From Novosphingobium profundi (GTDB lineage Bacteria > Pseudomonadota > Alphaproteobacteria > Sphingomonadales > Sphingomonadaceae), in the NCBI RefSeq assembly GCF_020524485.1, contig NZ_JAIVLF010000001.1:496001-560000 (forward strand): a stretch of 64,000 nt of DNA. Direction: 5' to 3'. The notes under the pieces are model-generated. The model was not told where the DNA came from. It saw nothing but the letters and a program-made list of their open reading frames with translations, and did no database searches. Below, in pieces: positions 36,967-46,952 of this stretch (position 1 is its first letter; the number at the start of each line of letters is the position of its first letter). A program made the translations under genes and the position numbers.

Positions 36967-38286
36967 ATGAACCGCACGATTCTCGGCGGCGCAGGCGCTC
37001 TCACCGCGTCGCTGTTCGCCGCCATGCCCGCCTTCGCGCAGGAAGCTGCTGCTGCAGCGCCTGTGCCCAATCCCGGCAACAATGCGTGGATGATGACCTC
37101 GACGGTCCTCGTCCTGCTCATGATCCTGCCGGGCCTGGCCCTGTTCTACGGCGGCCTTACCCGTTCCAAGAACATGCTCTCGACCATGACCCAGGTCGGC
37201 GCCGCAGCCGCGCTCGCGATGCTCATCTGGGTGATCTACGGCTACTCGACCGCGTTCGGTCCGGAAGGCAACGCCTTCTTCAGCTGGGGCAACCTGTTCC
37301 TGTCGGCGACCACGCCCGACAGCACTGCGGCCACGTTCTCGGATGAGGTCATCAGTGAATACGTCTTCATCAGCTTCCAGATGACCTTTGCCGCGATTAC
37401 CGCTGCGCTGGTCTTCGGTGCGACCGTTGAGCGCATGAAGTTCTCGGCGGCCATGGTCTTCGTGGCCGTGTGGCTGACCATCGTCTACTTCCCGATTGCG
37501 CACATGGTCTGGGCCGGTGGTGGTCTCCTCTTCGACATGGGCGCGCTCGATTTCGCGGGCGGCACCGTGGTTCACATCAACGCAGGCGTCTCGGCGCTTG
37601 TCGCGTGCATCATCCTGGGCAAGCGCAAGGGCTATCCCAGCGAACCCATGCCTCCCCACTCGCTGACGCTGACCATGGTCGGCACCGGCCTCCTGTGGGT
37701 GGGCTGGTTCGGCTTCAACGCCGGTTCCGAGCTCGAAGCTGACGGCACCGCAGGCCTTGCCATGATCAATACCTTCGTTGCGACCGCATCGGCGGGCCTG
37801 TTCTGGATGCTCGCCGAGCGTCTGGCCGGGCACAAGGGTTCGGCCCTGGGCTTCTGCTCGGGTATCATCGCGGGTCTCGTCGCGGTGACCCCGGCGGCCG
37901 GTAACTCGGGCCCGTTCGGCGCCATCGTGCTGGGCGCGATTGCCTCGATCATCTGCTTCTTCATGGTCTCGAAGGTGAAGCCGGCCCTTGGCTACGACGA
38001 CTCGCTCGACGCCTTCGGCATCCACGGTGTGGGCGGCATCATCGGCGCCATCGGCACCGGCTTCGTCTACCAGCCGAGCCTTGGTGGGCCCGGTGATGGT
38101 TCGACCGCGATGATGGCCCAGGTCATCATCCAGATCGAAGCCGTTCTCATCTCGCTCGTCTGGGCGGGTGTGGGCACCGTCATTGCCATCTTCGTCGCCA
38201 AGCTGATCACCGGCCTGCGCGTCAGCGAAGAGGTCGAGCACGAAGGTCTCGACATCGGCGAGCACGGCGAGCGCGCCTACAACTGA
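36967..38286 (+). CDS. amtB: ammonium channel
   Basis: A 439-residue inner-membrane channel. A signal peptide (1-24, ending AFAQ) is followed by 11 hydrophobic segments. The family signature with the pore region is NAWMMTSTVLVLLMILPGLALFYGGL, and the twin His site is in DFAGGTVVHINAGV and DAFGIHGVGG. It imports ammonium when nitrogen is scarce, regulated by the GlnK encoded just upstream. The ATG at 36967 follows GGAGG. Hairpin and terminator follow. Confidence 0.95.
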   Translation: MNRTILGGAGALTASLFAAMPAFAQEAAAAAPVPNPGNNAWMMTSTVLVLLMILPGLALFYGGLTRSKNMLSTMTQVGAAAALAMLIWVIYGYSTAFGPEGNAFFSWGNLFLSATTPDSTAATFSDEVISEYVFISFQMTFAAITAALVFGATVERMKFSAAMVFVAVWLTIVYFPIAHMVWAGGGLLFDMGALDFAGGTVVHINAGVSALVACIILGKRKGYPSEPMPPHSLTLTMVGTGLLWVGWFGFNAGSELEADGTAGLAMINTFVATASAGLFWMLAERLAGHKGSALGFCSGIIAGLVAVTPAAGNSGPFGAIVLGAIASIICFFMVSKVKPALGYDDSLDAFGIHGVGGIIGAIGTGFVYQPSLGGPGDGSTAMMAQVIIQIEAVLISLVWAGVGTVIAIFVAKLITGLRVSEEVEHEGLDIGEHGERAYN

Positions 38287-38298
38287 TCTTATCGAATT

Positions 38299-38329
38299 GG
38301 CTGCGGCGGCGCTGGCCGTCGCCGCAGCC
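38299..38329 (+). other. hairpin just after amtB
   Basis: A 10-bp stem GGCTGCGGCG/CGCCGCAGCC without a T-run, 13 bases past the amtB stop. It probably protects the transcript end; a proper terminator lies 34 bases further on. Confidence 0.5.
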
Positions 38330-38362
38330 TCACGATGTTCCTCCTGCGAACACAACCTTTTC

Positions 38363-38393
38363 GGGCCGGACGCGTATGCGCCGGCCCTTTTTT
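38363..38393 (+). terminator. terminator after amtB
   Basis: GGGCCGG/CCGGCCC stem extended by CGC/GCG around GTAT, directly followed by six T. Confidence 0.92.
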
Positions 38394-38422
38394 CGTGTGG
38401 TTTTCCGGGAGTTCTGGGTGGA

Positions 38423-38469
38423 TTGACGCCTCTCGTGCAGGCCCTAAGCTAGCTTGATCGAGCTAGGGC
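38423..38469 (+). promoter_or_regulatory. sigma-70-like promoter with inverted repeat before the second PII gene
   Basis: TTGACG (38423-38428), 16 bases, TAAGCT (38445-38450). An imperfect palindrome, GCCCTAAGCT with AGCTAGGGC (38441-38469), overlaps the -10 and start region, as an operator would. There is no -24/-12 element, unlike the glnK promoter. Confidence 0.4.
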
Positions 38470-38490
38470 CAAGCAGGATGGGGAACTGCC

Positions 38491-38829
38491 ATGAAATTCG
38501 TGACCGCTGTGATCAAGCCGATGAAGTTCACCGAAGTGAAGGCCGCGCTCGATAAGGCGGGTGTTTCGGGCCTGACGGTGTCCGAAGTGAGCGGCGTCGG
38601 GCGCCAGAAGGGCCAGACGGAAGTCTACCGAGGCGCGGAGTACACCTCGAACATGCTGCCCAAGATCAAGCTGGAGATCGCGGTCTCGGATGCGTTTGCT
38701 GACACGGTGATCGGTATCCTGCGCGAAGCGGCGAGCACGGGCGAGATCGGCGATGGCAAGGTTTTCGTGTTCGACCTCGCGGAAGTGCTGCGCGTGCGCA
38801 CTGGCGAGCAGGGCGATCTCGCTCTCTGA
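38491..38829 (+). CDS. glnB: nitrogen regulatory protein PII (second copy)
   Basis: A 112-residue PII paralogue with Tyr51 in RGAEYTSNMLPK and the GDGKVFVFDL signature, about two-thirds identical to the GlnK upstream by eye. It stands alone behind its own promoter, separated from amtB by a strong terminator. Role: PII signalling; whether it serves glutamine synthetase control or a different channel cannot be told. GGGGAACTGCC precedes the ATG. Confidence 0.85.
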   Translation: MKFVTAVIKPMKFTEVKAALDKAGVSGLTVSEVSGVGRQKGQTEVYRGAEYTSNMLPKIKLEIAVSDAFADTVIGILREAASTGEIGDGKVFVFDLAEVLRVRTGEQGDLAL

Positions 38830-38844
38830 ACCGCCGTCAGGCTT

Positions 38845-39000
38845 AAAGAAGGCGGACAACCTGAAGGATGGCGTCCGAGGGCCATCGCCCTCGGGCTCCC
38901 GGAACTGTCTAGCTCACCTTCCCCGCGCTACCTTAGTGCGGGAAGGTGAGGTCGCCGATTTTGGGGCCAAGGGGCGATGGCCCCTTGAATCTATCTTCTT
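38845..39000. repeat. structured intergenic repeat, copy 2
   Basis: The closest relative of copy 1. Left arm CCGAGGGC/GCCCTCGG with loop CATC (38875-38894), central 11-bp stem CTCACCTTCCC/GGGAAGGTGAG (38913-38950), core GCCGATTTTGGGGCCAAGGG, right arm GGGCGATGGCCC. Outer ends AAAGAAG and CTTCTT are inverted. It lies between the second PII gene and a convergent phosphatase gene and fills nearly the whole gap. The central stem is kept while its bases differ from copy 1, which suggests selection on RNA or DNA folding. Confidence 0.8.
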
Positions 39001-39012
39001 GTACTTTTGGGA

Positions 39013-39444
39013 TTACTTCGCGCTGGCCGCCAGCACGTCGACGATCTGGCGGATCGGCGAGATGTCGTAGCCTGCCGCAGCGGCCTGTGCGGCAATGACG
39101 CCAGGATTGTCACCCGACTTGGCGCGCGCGAGCGACCACAGGAGGGTCGAGCGGGTGCCCGAGCGGCAGTAGCCCAGGACCGGCCCCTCGCTGCTTTCGA
39201 GCGCGGCGATCATCGCGTCGACCTGGCCTTCGCTGAAACCGCCGTGGGTGATCGGGATGGCGGTGTAGGCGATGCCCGCTTCCTTGGCTGCCGCTTCGAT
39301 CTCGCTGCCGGGCGTCTGGTCGTCGCTTTCGCCTTCGGGGCGGTTGTTGACGATCAGCGTGATGCCCAGGGCCTTTGCCTCGGCAATCGCGGACGTGTCG
39401 ATCTGCGGGCTGGCGTACATGGAATCGGTAATTTTGGCGAACAT
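39013..39444 (-). CDS. TIGR01244/DUF442-type phosphatase
   Basis: A 143-residue protein related to dual-specificity phosphatases. The phosphate loop GYCRSGTRS contains Cys93, and VNNRPEGE near 33 is the second family motif. In some proteobacteria this domain is the N-terminal part of sulphide-oxidation or Blh proteins; here it stands alone. Substrate unknown. It is read toward the second PII gene, with the structured repeat between. Confidence 0.82.
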   Translation of the reverse strand: MFAKITDSMYASPQIDTSAIAEAKALGITLIVNNRPEGESDDQTPGSEIEAAAKEAGIAYTAIPITHGGFSEGQVDAMIAALESSEGPVLGYCRSGTRSTLLWSLARAKSGDNPGVIAAQAAAAGYDISPIRQIVDVLAASAK

Positions 39445-39742
39445 GGATTCGAGCCTCCGGCCGGCGTTTTGCGCCTCGTAAGACGCGGAAATGATTCGCC
39501 CATCAAACGTGAGTCAGGGCTGCTGGCAACCCCCAATTTCGCGCTCAAACGGCGCAGACTGTCGGTGCCGGACCGAATTGGCGTGTAATTCCGTTCGCTA
39601 TCGGGCCAAGACTCGTGTATGAATCCTAATCGCAGCAGAGCGATTGCGGAAATCGCAGGTAACTCTGGCTGACTCTCGGCACGGTTCGTCCACGTGTACG
39701 GGTGACTGCTTACTAGGGCGCATCGAAGGTACGTTCGTAAAC
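39445..39742. other. divergent region with likely cold-shock leader
   Basis: Separates the phosphatase gene from the cold-shock gene. No small gene is seen. The cold-shock gene has no good Shine-Dalgarno, only AAGG about 14 bases before the start, and a long leader would fit the temperature-sensitive mRNA leaders known for csp genes. I could not pick a promoter with confidence. Confidence 0.4.
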
Positions 39743-40507
39743 ATGGGTTTTGATAGAGGTCGTCGCGGAAGGGGACGCGACAAGCGGGATCGGTTCGGAG
39801 AGGACGAATTTGATCCCTTCTTTGCCGGACAGGACCGTTTCGGCGGTGGTGACCGTTTCGGCGGGGGCGACCGCTTTGGAGGCGGTGGTGACCGCTTCGG
39901 CGGCGGTGGCGGCGGCGGTTTCGACGACCGTGGCGGCTCGCGCGGCGGCGGTGGCGGCGGCTTCGGCGGCGGCCCGCGTGGTGGCGGCGGCGGTGGTGGC
40001 CGTGGTGGCGGCATGCCCGCACAGGTCGTCGGCCAGGGCCGCGGCGTCGTCAAGTTCTTCAACGCCTCGAAGGGTTTCGGTTTCATCCAGCGCGATGAAG
40101 GCGGGGACGATGTCTTCGTGCACATCAGCGCGGTGGAGCGTGCGGGCCTTGAAGGTCTCGCCGAAGGCCAGCAGCTTGAGTTCCAGCTCGTCGATCGTGG
40201 CGGCAAGGTCTCGGCCAGCGATCTTTCGGTCGTGGGCGATGTGATCCCGGTCCAGAAGCGCGATGCCGCGCCCCAGCGTCAGCTGACGGGCGAAAAGGCC
40301 ACGGGCACGGTCAAGTTCTTCAACTCGATGAAGGGCTTCGGCTTCATTACTCGCGACGATGGTCAGCAGGATGCCTTCGTGCACATCAGCGCGGTGGAAC
40401 GTTCCGGCATGACCGGCCTCAATGAGGGCGACCGTCTGGAATTCGACATCGAGGTCGATCGACGAGGCAAGTACTCGGCGGTCAACCTGACGCCGCTCCA
40501 GGGTTGA
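39743..40507 (+). CDS. Gly/Arg-rich protein with two cold-shock domains
   Basis: A 254-residue protein. Residues 1-95 are low-complexity: basic [19 protein letters not shown], then DRFGGG repeats and Gly-rich stretches with Arg (RGG-like). Two cold-shock domains follow, about 100-170 and 190-254, each with RNP1 (KGFGFI) and RNP2 (DVFVH, DAFVH). Such proteins bind single-stranded RNA or DNA and melt structures. Two domains plus an RGG-like head differ from the usual 70-residue Csp. Start at 39743 is chosen for its basic N-terminus. Confidence 0.88.
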   Translation: MGFDRGRRGRGRDKRDRFGEDEFDPFFAGQDRFGGGDRFGGGDRFGGGGDRFGGGGGGGFDDRGGSRGGGGGGFGGGPRGGGGGGGRGGGMPAQVVGQGRGVVKFFNASKGFGFIQRDEGGDDVFVHISAVERAGLEGLAEGQQLEFQLVDRGGKVSASDLSVVGDVIPVQKRDAAPQRQLTGEKATGTVKFFNSMKGFGFITRDDGQQDAFVHISAVERSGMTGLNEGDRLEFDIEVDRRGKYSAVNLTPLQG

Positions 40508-40565
40508 TCCCGGCCGGCAGGTCCCTGGTTATTTGACCGGGGGGCTGCAAAAGCCTAGAAGCGCG

Positions 40566-40600
40566 CAAATGGCGGTCCGGCAAGGGCCGCCATTTGTCGT
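40566..40600 (+). terminator. hairpin/terminator after the cold-shock gene
   Basis: A perfect 10-bp stem CAAATGGCGG/CCGCCATTTG with an 11-base loop, followed by T-rich sequence. It separates the cold-shock gene from argD. Confidence 0.7.
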
Positions 40601-40653
40601 TTGCGTTTGATTTTTCCCCCTTTCTTCAAACTTCACTCGAGGAATTTTTCGAA

Positions 40654-41844
40654 ATGTCGATCACTCCGTTGATGCCTGTGTATCCCCGGTGCGGTGTTCG
40701 GCCCGTTCGCGGCGAACATTGCCATCTCATCAGCGAGGATGGTCGCCGATTCCTCGATTTCGCGAGCGGGATTGCGGTCAACGCGCTGGGCCATTCGCAC
40801 GAAGGTCTGATCTCGGCCATCCAGAAGCAGGCCGAAACGCTGATGCACGTCTCCAATCTCTATGGCAGTCCGCAGGGTGAGGCCATCGCGCAGCGCCTGG
40901 TCGACCTGACCTTTGCCGACACCGTGTTCTTCACGAATTCGGGTGCCGAGGCGGTCGAATGCGCGATCAAGACTGCGCGCGTCTACCACCAGTCGGCGGG
41001 CAACGACGAGAAGTTCGAGCTGATCACCTTCAACAACGCCTTCCATGGGCGCACGATGGCGACGATCAGCGCCTCGAGCCAGGAGAAGATGCACAAGGGC
41101 TTCCTGCCCCTGCTGCCCGGCTTCAAGTACGTCGACTTCAACGACCTCGAAGCGGCGGCGGCGGCGATCGGGCCCAACACCGCAGGCTTCCTGGTCGAGC
41201 CGATCCAGGGCGAGGGCGGCATCCGCGTTGCGGACGAGGCCTTTCTCAAGGGCCTGCGTGAACTGTGCGACAAGCATGACCTCATGCTGATCCTCGACGA
41301 GGTCCAGAGTGGTGTCGGCCGGGCCGGCACCTTCTACGCCTACGAGCAATATGGCATCGAGCCGGACATTCTGGCCACGGCCAAGGGCATTGGCGGCGGC
41401 TTCCCTGTCGGCGCATGCCTCGCCACCGAGAAGGCGGCGCGGGGCATGACCTTCGGCACGCACGGCTCGACCTATGGCGGCAACCCGTTCGCGATGGCGG
41501 CCATCGGCGCCGTGCTCGACGTCGTGGGCGAGGAAAGCTTCCTTGCGGACGTGCGCGCGAAGGGGGAACGCCTCAAGGCGCGCCTCGAGCAGTTCATCGG
41601 CAATTACCCCGAGCTTTTCGAAGGCGTGCGCGGCAAGGGCCTGTTCCTCGGCCTCAAGATGAAGGTCGAGCCGCGGCCGTTCGTCGCCCACATGCGCGAC
41701 AACCACCAGGTCCTCGCCGTTTCGGCAGGTGACCAGGTGATGCGCGTTATTCCGCCGCTGGTGATCGACGACAGCCACATTGACGAGTTCCTCGAGAAGC
41801 TTTCGGCCGCAGCGGCCAGCTACACGCCCGAGGATGCGGCCTGA
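40654..41844 (+). CDS. argD: acetylornithine aminotransferase
   Basis: A 396-residue PLP enzyme of class III. It makes acetylornithine from N-acetylglutamate semialdehyde; many homologues also act on succinyl-diaminopimelate. Motifs: [41 protein letters not shown], and [10 protein letters not shown] with the PLP lysine at 244. GAGGAA lies before the ATG. The stop overlaps the argF start (TGATG). Confidence 0.95.
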   Translation: MSITPLMPVYPRCGVRPVRGEHCHLISEDGRRFLDFASGIAVNALGHSHEGLISAIQKQAETLMHVSNLYGSPQGEAIAQRLVDLTFADTVFFTNSGAEAVECAIKTARVYHQSAGNDEKFELITFNNAFHGRTMATISASSQEKMHKGFLPLLPGFKYVDFNDLEAAAAAIGPNTAGFLVEPIQGEGGIRVADEAFLKGLRELCDKHDLMLILDEVQSGVGRAGTFYAYEQYGIEPDILATAKGIGGGFPVGACLATEKAARGMTFGTHGSTYGGNPFAMAAIGAVLDVVGEESFLADVRAKGERLKARLEQFIGNYPELFEGVRGKGLFLGLKMKVEPRPFVAHMRDNHQVLAVSAGDQVMRVIPPLVIDDSHIDEFLEKLSAAAASYTPEDAA

Positions 41845-42770
41845 TGTCGGGCGACTTCCTGAGCCTGAGCGATGCAGGCGGCGATACCATCGCCGCGATG
41901 ATCAACGATGCGATCGAGCGCAAGGCGGCACGTGCCGGTTGGCCCAAGGGCAAGGCGGACAGCGATGCACCGCTCGCCGGCCACACGCTGGCCATGATCT
42001 TCGAGAAGAATTCCACGCGTACGCGCGTGTCCTTCGATATGGCCATGCGCCAGCTGGGCGGCAGCACGATCATCATGGAGGCGGGTAGCACCCAGATCGG
42101 GCGCGGCGAGACCATCGCGGACACCGCGCGGGTCCTCAGCCGCATGGTCGATGCCATCATGATCCGTACCGACGATCATGCGAAGATCGAGGAGCTGGCG
42201 CACTATGCCGATGTTCCCGTGATCAACGGCCTGACCGACCTTTCGCACCCCTGCCAGATCGTCGCCGACCTTCTCACCATCGTCGAGCATGGCTTTGCGC
42301 TTCCTGGCCTGCAGATGGCTTGGCTGGGCGATGGCAACAACGTCTCACATTCGATGATCGAGGCGGCCGGGCTGATGAAGTTCACGCTGCGCCTGGCTGT
42401 GCCTGAGGGCTACGAGCCCGATGCAGCCTTCGTCGAACGGGCCCGTGCCGCAGGCGGCGAGATCGTCATAACGCACGATCCGCTCGAAGCGGCGCGCGGC
42501 GCGCAGGTCGTCGTGACCGACACCTGGGTCTCGATGGGCCAGGAAGGCGGCGAAGCGCACATCAAGGCACTCGAGCCCTATCAGGTCAACGAAAGCCTCA
42601 TGGCGCACGCGGCCGAGGGGGCGATGTTTTTGCATTGTCTTCCCGCGCACCGTAACGAGGAAGTCACGGACGCGGTTATTGACGGTCCGGCATCTGCGGT
42701 CTGGGACGAGGCGGAAAACCGTCTCTACGGCCAGAAGTCGGTTCTGCTGTGGAGCCTTGGCAAGCTGTGA
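41844..42770 (+). CDS. argF: ornithine carbamoyltransferase
   Basis: A 308-residue enzyme that makes citrulline from ornithine and carbamoyl phosphate. Carbamoyl-phosphate site NSTRTRVSF at about 53-61, [11 protein letters not shown], and the ornithine loop [13 protein letters not shown]. Both ends overlap neighbours: its start is in the argD stop and its stop is in the hslO GTG, so the three are co-translated. Confidence 0.95.
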   Translation: MSGDFLSLSDAGGDTIAAMINDAIERKAARAGWPKGKADSDAPLAGHTLAMIFEKNSTRTRVSFDMAMRQLGGSTIIMEAGSTQIGRGETIADTARVLSRMVDAIMIRTDDHAKIEELAHYADVPVINGLTDLSHPCQIVADLLTIVEHGFALPGLQMAWLGDGNNVSHSMIEAAGLMKFTLRLAVPEGYEPDAAFVERARAAGGEIVITHDPLEAARGAQVVVTDTWVSMGQEGGEAHIKALEPYQVNESLMAHAAEGAMFLHCLPAHRNEEVTDAVIDGPASAVWDEAENRLYGQKSVLLWSLGKL

Positions 42771-43684
42771 GCGAAGATCCGACCTTGCCGCGTGAGGACA
42801 CCGGTTTCGACCGGGTCCTTGCCTTTTCGCTGCCCAATCGGCACGCGCGTGGACGAGTCGTTCGCCTCGGGCCGGTGCTCGAAACCGTGCTTTCGGCACA
42901 TGCCTATCCCCCCGTGGTCAAGCACCTTCTGGCCGAAGCGCTGGTGATGACCTCGCTCATGGGTTCGCTGCTCAAGGAAGAGGGCGCGCAGCTCACGATC
43001 CAGGCGCAGGCCGAGGGCGGCCTGGTCGACATGATGGTCTGCGACTACCGCGACGGCGAAGTGCGCGGCTATGTGCATTTCGATGCCGAGAAGTTCGCCG
43101 ATATGCAGGACGAGGAGCTTCAGCTCGATCTCCCGGCGCTGTTCGGTACCGGGTACCTTGCGATCACCTTCGATCTGGCGGCCACCAAGAAGCGCTACCA
43201 GGGCGTGGTGCCGCTGGAAGGAGCTTCGCTGGCGGATGCGTGCGAAGCCTACTTCGCCCAGTCCGAGCAGGTGCCCACTCTGCTGCGCATCTCGGTGCGC
43301 TCGAACGGAGAGCGCTGCATGGCTGGCGGGCTGCTCATGCAGTTCCTGCCCGATGGGGAGGAAGGGCAGGCACGTCTGCATGCCCAGGAAGATCACCCTG
43401 ACTGGGAACACGTTTCGGTCATGGCCGGCAGTGTGCAGCGTGATGAGCTGCTCGATCCTGTCCTGACACTGGAAGAGCTTCTCTGGCGCCTCTTTCATGA
43501 GGAGGATGAAGTCCGCGTCGAGCCGCTGGTCCTGCTCCAGCGCGGCTGCCGCTGCACGGTCGAGCACTACAAGACGATCCTTTCGCGTTTTCCGGAAGAT
43601 CAGCTGGCCGACATGCGCGAAGAAGATGGCACCATTCCGGTCGACTGTGCGTTCTGTTCCAAAGTCTTGAATATCCCGGTTTAG
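42767..43684 (+). CDS. hslO: Hsp33 redox-activated chaperone
   Basis: A 305-residue chaperone switched on by oxidation. The zinc site at the C-terminus is intact: CRC in RGCRCTVEH and CAFC in VDCAFCSK. The N-terminal domain contains [20 protein letters not shown] and [19 protein letters not shown] typical of Hsp33. The GTG at 42767 overlaps the argF stop (GTGA). Coupling to argF is common in alphaproteobacteria. Confidence 0.93.
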   Translation: MSEDPTLPREDTGFDRVLAFSLPNRHARGRVVRLGPVLETVLSAHAYPPVVKHLLAEALVMTSLMGSLLKEEGAQLTIQAQAEGGLVDMMVCDYRDGEVRGYVHFDAEKFADMQDEELQLDLPALFGTGYLAITFDLAATKKRYQGVVPLEGASLADACEAYFAQSEQVPTLLRISVRSNGERCMAGGLLMQFLPDGEEGQARLHAQEDHPDWEHVSVMAGSVQRDELLDPVLTLEELLWRLFHEEDEVRVEPLVLLQRGCRCTVEHYKTILSRFPEDQLADMREEDGTIPVDCAFCSKVLNIPV

Positions 43685-43719
43685 GGAATTGCCGGGTCGT
43701 CAACGGTAAGAGAGCGAGG

Positions 43720-44133
43720 ATGATGAAGAAGTTTGCCAGGACGTTCCTTTTCGCAGGGCTCTGCGGCCTTGGCCTGATGGCCGGGCCGGCGCTTGGTGAG
43801 GGTGAGACGCTGGCGATGCTGGACCGCCTCGATCCTGGCAACTGGATGCTGCGCATGCGCGGCTCTGGCGGTGGCGAGGAGCGGATGTGCATCGGCTCCG
43901 GTCGCGATCTAGTGCAACTGCGCCACCGTGATCTGGAATGTAAGCAGGTCGTCGTGGTCGACCGGCCCAGTGAGGTAACGGTCCAGTATACGTGTCCCGG
44001 CAATGGCTATGGGCGGACCACGATCCGGCGCGAGACGGACGGCCTTATCCAGATCGACAGCCAGGGGACTCGAAACGGCTTGCCCTTCGCCTTTGCCGCC
44101 GAAGGTCGGCGTATGGGGACGTGTCCGCGCTGA
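43720..44133 (+). CDS. small secreted protein, DUF3617-like
   Basis: A 137-residue product with signal peptide (hydrophobic about 8-25, likely cleavage after GPALG). The mature part has four cysteines (RMCIGS, LECKQ, YTCPG, GTCPR) spaced as in DUF3617-type periplasmic proteins, and begins with LDRLDPGNWMLRM. Function unknown. It stands 35 bases after hslO and is probably expressed from its own or the arg-hslO transcript. Confidence 0.65.
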   Translation: MMKKFARTFLFAGLCGLGLMAGPALGEGETLAMLDRLDPGNWMLRMRGSGGGEERMCIGSGRDLVQLRHRDLECKQVVVVDRPSEVTVQYTCPGNGYGRTTIRRETDGLIQIDSQGTRNGLPFAFAAEGRRMGTCPR

Positions 44134-44192
44134 GCTGACCGTGCCGGGCGATGTTCTTGCGCGCTGGGACGTTCGGGCCTAGCGCAATAGTC

Positions 44193-44888
44193 ATGACGAC
44201 TACAGGACAGGATTCGGTCAAGGACGCGGTTGTGCTCCTTTCGGGTGGGCTCGATTCGATGGTTTCGGCAGCGCTCGCGCGCGAGCAGGGCTACCGCATC
44301 AACGCGCTCACGATCGACTACAACCAGCGGCATCAGTGCGAGATCGATGCGGCGAGCGCCATTGCGCGTCATCTCGGTGCTGCGCGCCATGTGGTGCTGC
44401 CGCTCGACTTGCGCCGTTTCGGAGGCTCTGCGCTCACCGACGACATCGCCGTGCCCAAGGAAGGCGTGGGCGAGGACATCCCGGTGACTTATGTGCCTGC
44501 GCGCAATCTGGTGTTTCTGTCGCTGACACTGGCCTGGGCCGAGGCGATCGGGGCCAGTGACATCTTCATCGGTGTGAATGCGCTCGACTATTCAGGCTAT
44601 CCGGATTGCCGGCCAGAGTTCATTTCCGCATTCGAGAATATCGCGGACCTGGCGACAAAGGCTGGGGCGGAAGGTGAGCCGTTTAGCATCCGCGCACCGC
44701 TCCAGTTTCTGGGCAAGGCAGATATTGCGCGCGAATGCATTCGGCTCGGGCTGGATCCGGCGATGAGCTGGTCGTGCTATGATCCGCAGCCTGATGGGCG
44801 TGCGTGTGGGGCGTGTGACAGCTGCCGCTTGCGCAAGGGCGGCTTTGAGCAGGCTGGCCTGACAGACGGGACCGACTACGCGGCCTGA
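44193..44888 (+). CDS. queC: 7-cyano-7-deazaguanine synthase
   Basis: A 231-residue ATP-dependent enzyme that makes preQ0 for queuosine in tRNA. The PP-loop is SGGLDS at 17-22. The substrate motif is VPARNLVFLSLTLAWAE, and the zinc cysteines near the C-terminus (WSCYDPQ...CGACDSC) are intact. The ATG at 44193 gives the usual length. queD and queE are not in the window. Confidence 0.95.
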   Translation: MTTTGQDSVKDAVVLLSGGLDSMVSAALAREQGYRINALTIDYNQRHQCEIDAASAIARHLGAARHVVLPLDLRRFGGSALTDDIAVPKEGVGEDIPVTYVPARNLVFLSLTLAWAEAIGASDIFIGVNALDYSGYPDCRPEFISAFENIADLATKAGAEGEPFSIRAPLQFLGKADIARECIRLGLDPAMSWSCYDPQPDGRACGACDSCRLRKGGFEQAGLTDGTDYAA

Positions 44889-44956
44889 TCGGGGCGTTGG
44901 TCTGGCGCTTGCTCATGAGGCTGTAAGCGCGGATGGCAACTCGGGAATTGTCCATT

Positions 44957-45056
44957 AAGAGAAGGAGGCGAGGGCTTTAGCCCTGTCGACTTCCACCTGC
45001 GTTTGCCCTGCTGGCCTGACAAGGGGGCGCCGCCCACTTCTCTATTTCTCAAAGAG
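44957..45056. repeat. structured intergenic repeat, divergent copy 3
   Basis: A shorter, more divergent relative: GAGAAGGAGGCGAGGGC, loop TTTA, GCCCT, then GTCGAC, CCACCT, GGCCTGACAAGGGGGCG, CGCCC and CTTCTCTATTTCTC. Order of parts, AAGGGGGCG core and outer TCTC ends parallel copies 1 and 2, but the loop region is about 15 bases shorter. Again it lies between convergent genes (queC and ompA). Confidence 0.55.
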
Positions 45057-45150
45057 CCGCTGGTCACCACTAGGGATGATCGGCGGCCTTTTTATGCCTG
45101 GGGGCTCTCAGCAGGTCCCTTGAAGATGGGAGCAAATAGGCCTTACCCAT

Positions 45151-45182
45151 AAGAAAAGGGGGCCGGATTTCTCCAGCCCCCT
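45151..45182 (-). terminator. terminator after ompA
   Basis: AGGGGGC...GCCCCCT stem with GGA/TCC extension, with AAGAAAA on its left giving the U-tract for minus-strand transcripts. It lies 26 bases past the ompA stop. Confidence 0.8.
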
Positions 45183-45207
45183 GATCTTTGTACCGTTGCC
45201 GGTCAGC

Positions 45208-46257
<1,050 letters not shown>

Positions 46258-46448
46258 ACGTTTCCCCTACTGATAGAGATTTGGAGCCACCGAGTGCGAA
46301 GAGTCTCTAACCCTTCAACAATCTGCGCGCAAGCGCACATTGCGGACCACTGTTGCAAGAATGTCGCGCTGGAGAGGGCCGTAGGCCGTGCATCGCCACC
46401 GCAGCGGTAATTTTGCATTGCCCCTTTGCCCTCGTCCTTGGTCGCCCA

Positions 46449-46907
46449 TCACGCCCCGGGTAACATACCCAGGACCTGCAAGGCCGTGACCAATTGCGTG
46501 ACCGCGGCCCTTGCTTCGATGTCAACCACGGCCCCTCCGTTTGGTTCCTGAACACTCTGCGTTTTTTTCCAGCCGGCCTGGAAAAATCGTTCTTGTGCAG
46601 CGGCTATGTCGTAGACCCGCAGGCCGTCCTTGGGCAGCACGAAGAGCCACTGTCCGCCCTGCCTGCAGGCCAGGGCCTCGTCATGGCCCGCCCATTCGCC
46701 CGTGGCGCCTGCGCCGACCAACCAGGCCTGCCCATCGTCGGCAGAGGCAGGGGGCGTGGCCGCTTCACCCTCGATTGCGATGTGCAAGATGGCATCGAGA
46801 CGAAAAAGGGCCTCGTTGATGAAAAATTCCTTCTGCGCCTGCCCCTGAAAAAGGAGGGGGAGGGTGTAGCGAGGGCTGGCGGCATCAAAGGTAACCGAGT
46901 CTGTCAT
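46449..46907 (-). CDS. GTA-type tail fibre, DUF2793
   Basis: A 152-residue protein with the DUF2793 start (PRYTLPLLFQGQAQKEFFINEALFRLD) and GWKKT-type middle. In Rhodobacter capsulatus the DUF2793 protein is a tail fibre of the GTA, encoded away from the main cluster; here it is the last gene of the cluster, 45 bases after the tail 'megatron' gene. A role in binding recipient cells is inferred. Confidence 0.8.
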   Translation of the reverse strand: MTDSVTFDAASPRYTLPLLFQGQAQKEFFINEALFRLDAILHIAIEGEAATPPASADDGQAWLVGAGATGEWAGHDEALACRQGGQWLFVLPKDGLRVYDIAAAQERFFQAGWKKTQSVQEPNGGAVVDIEARAAVTQLVTALQVLGMLPGA

Positions 46908-46952
46908 GTTTGCGCTCCTTGGAACGGTTTCGGTCGTGGGCAGGGCAATGCA

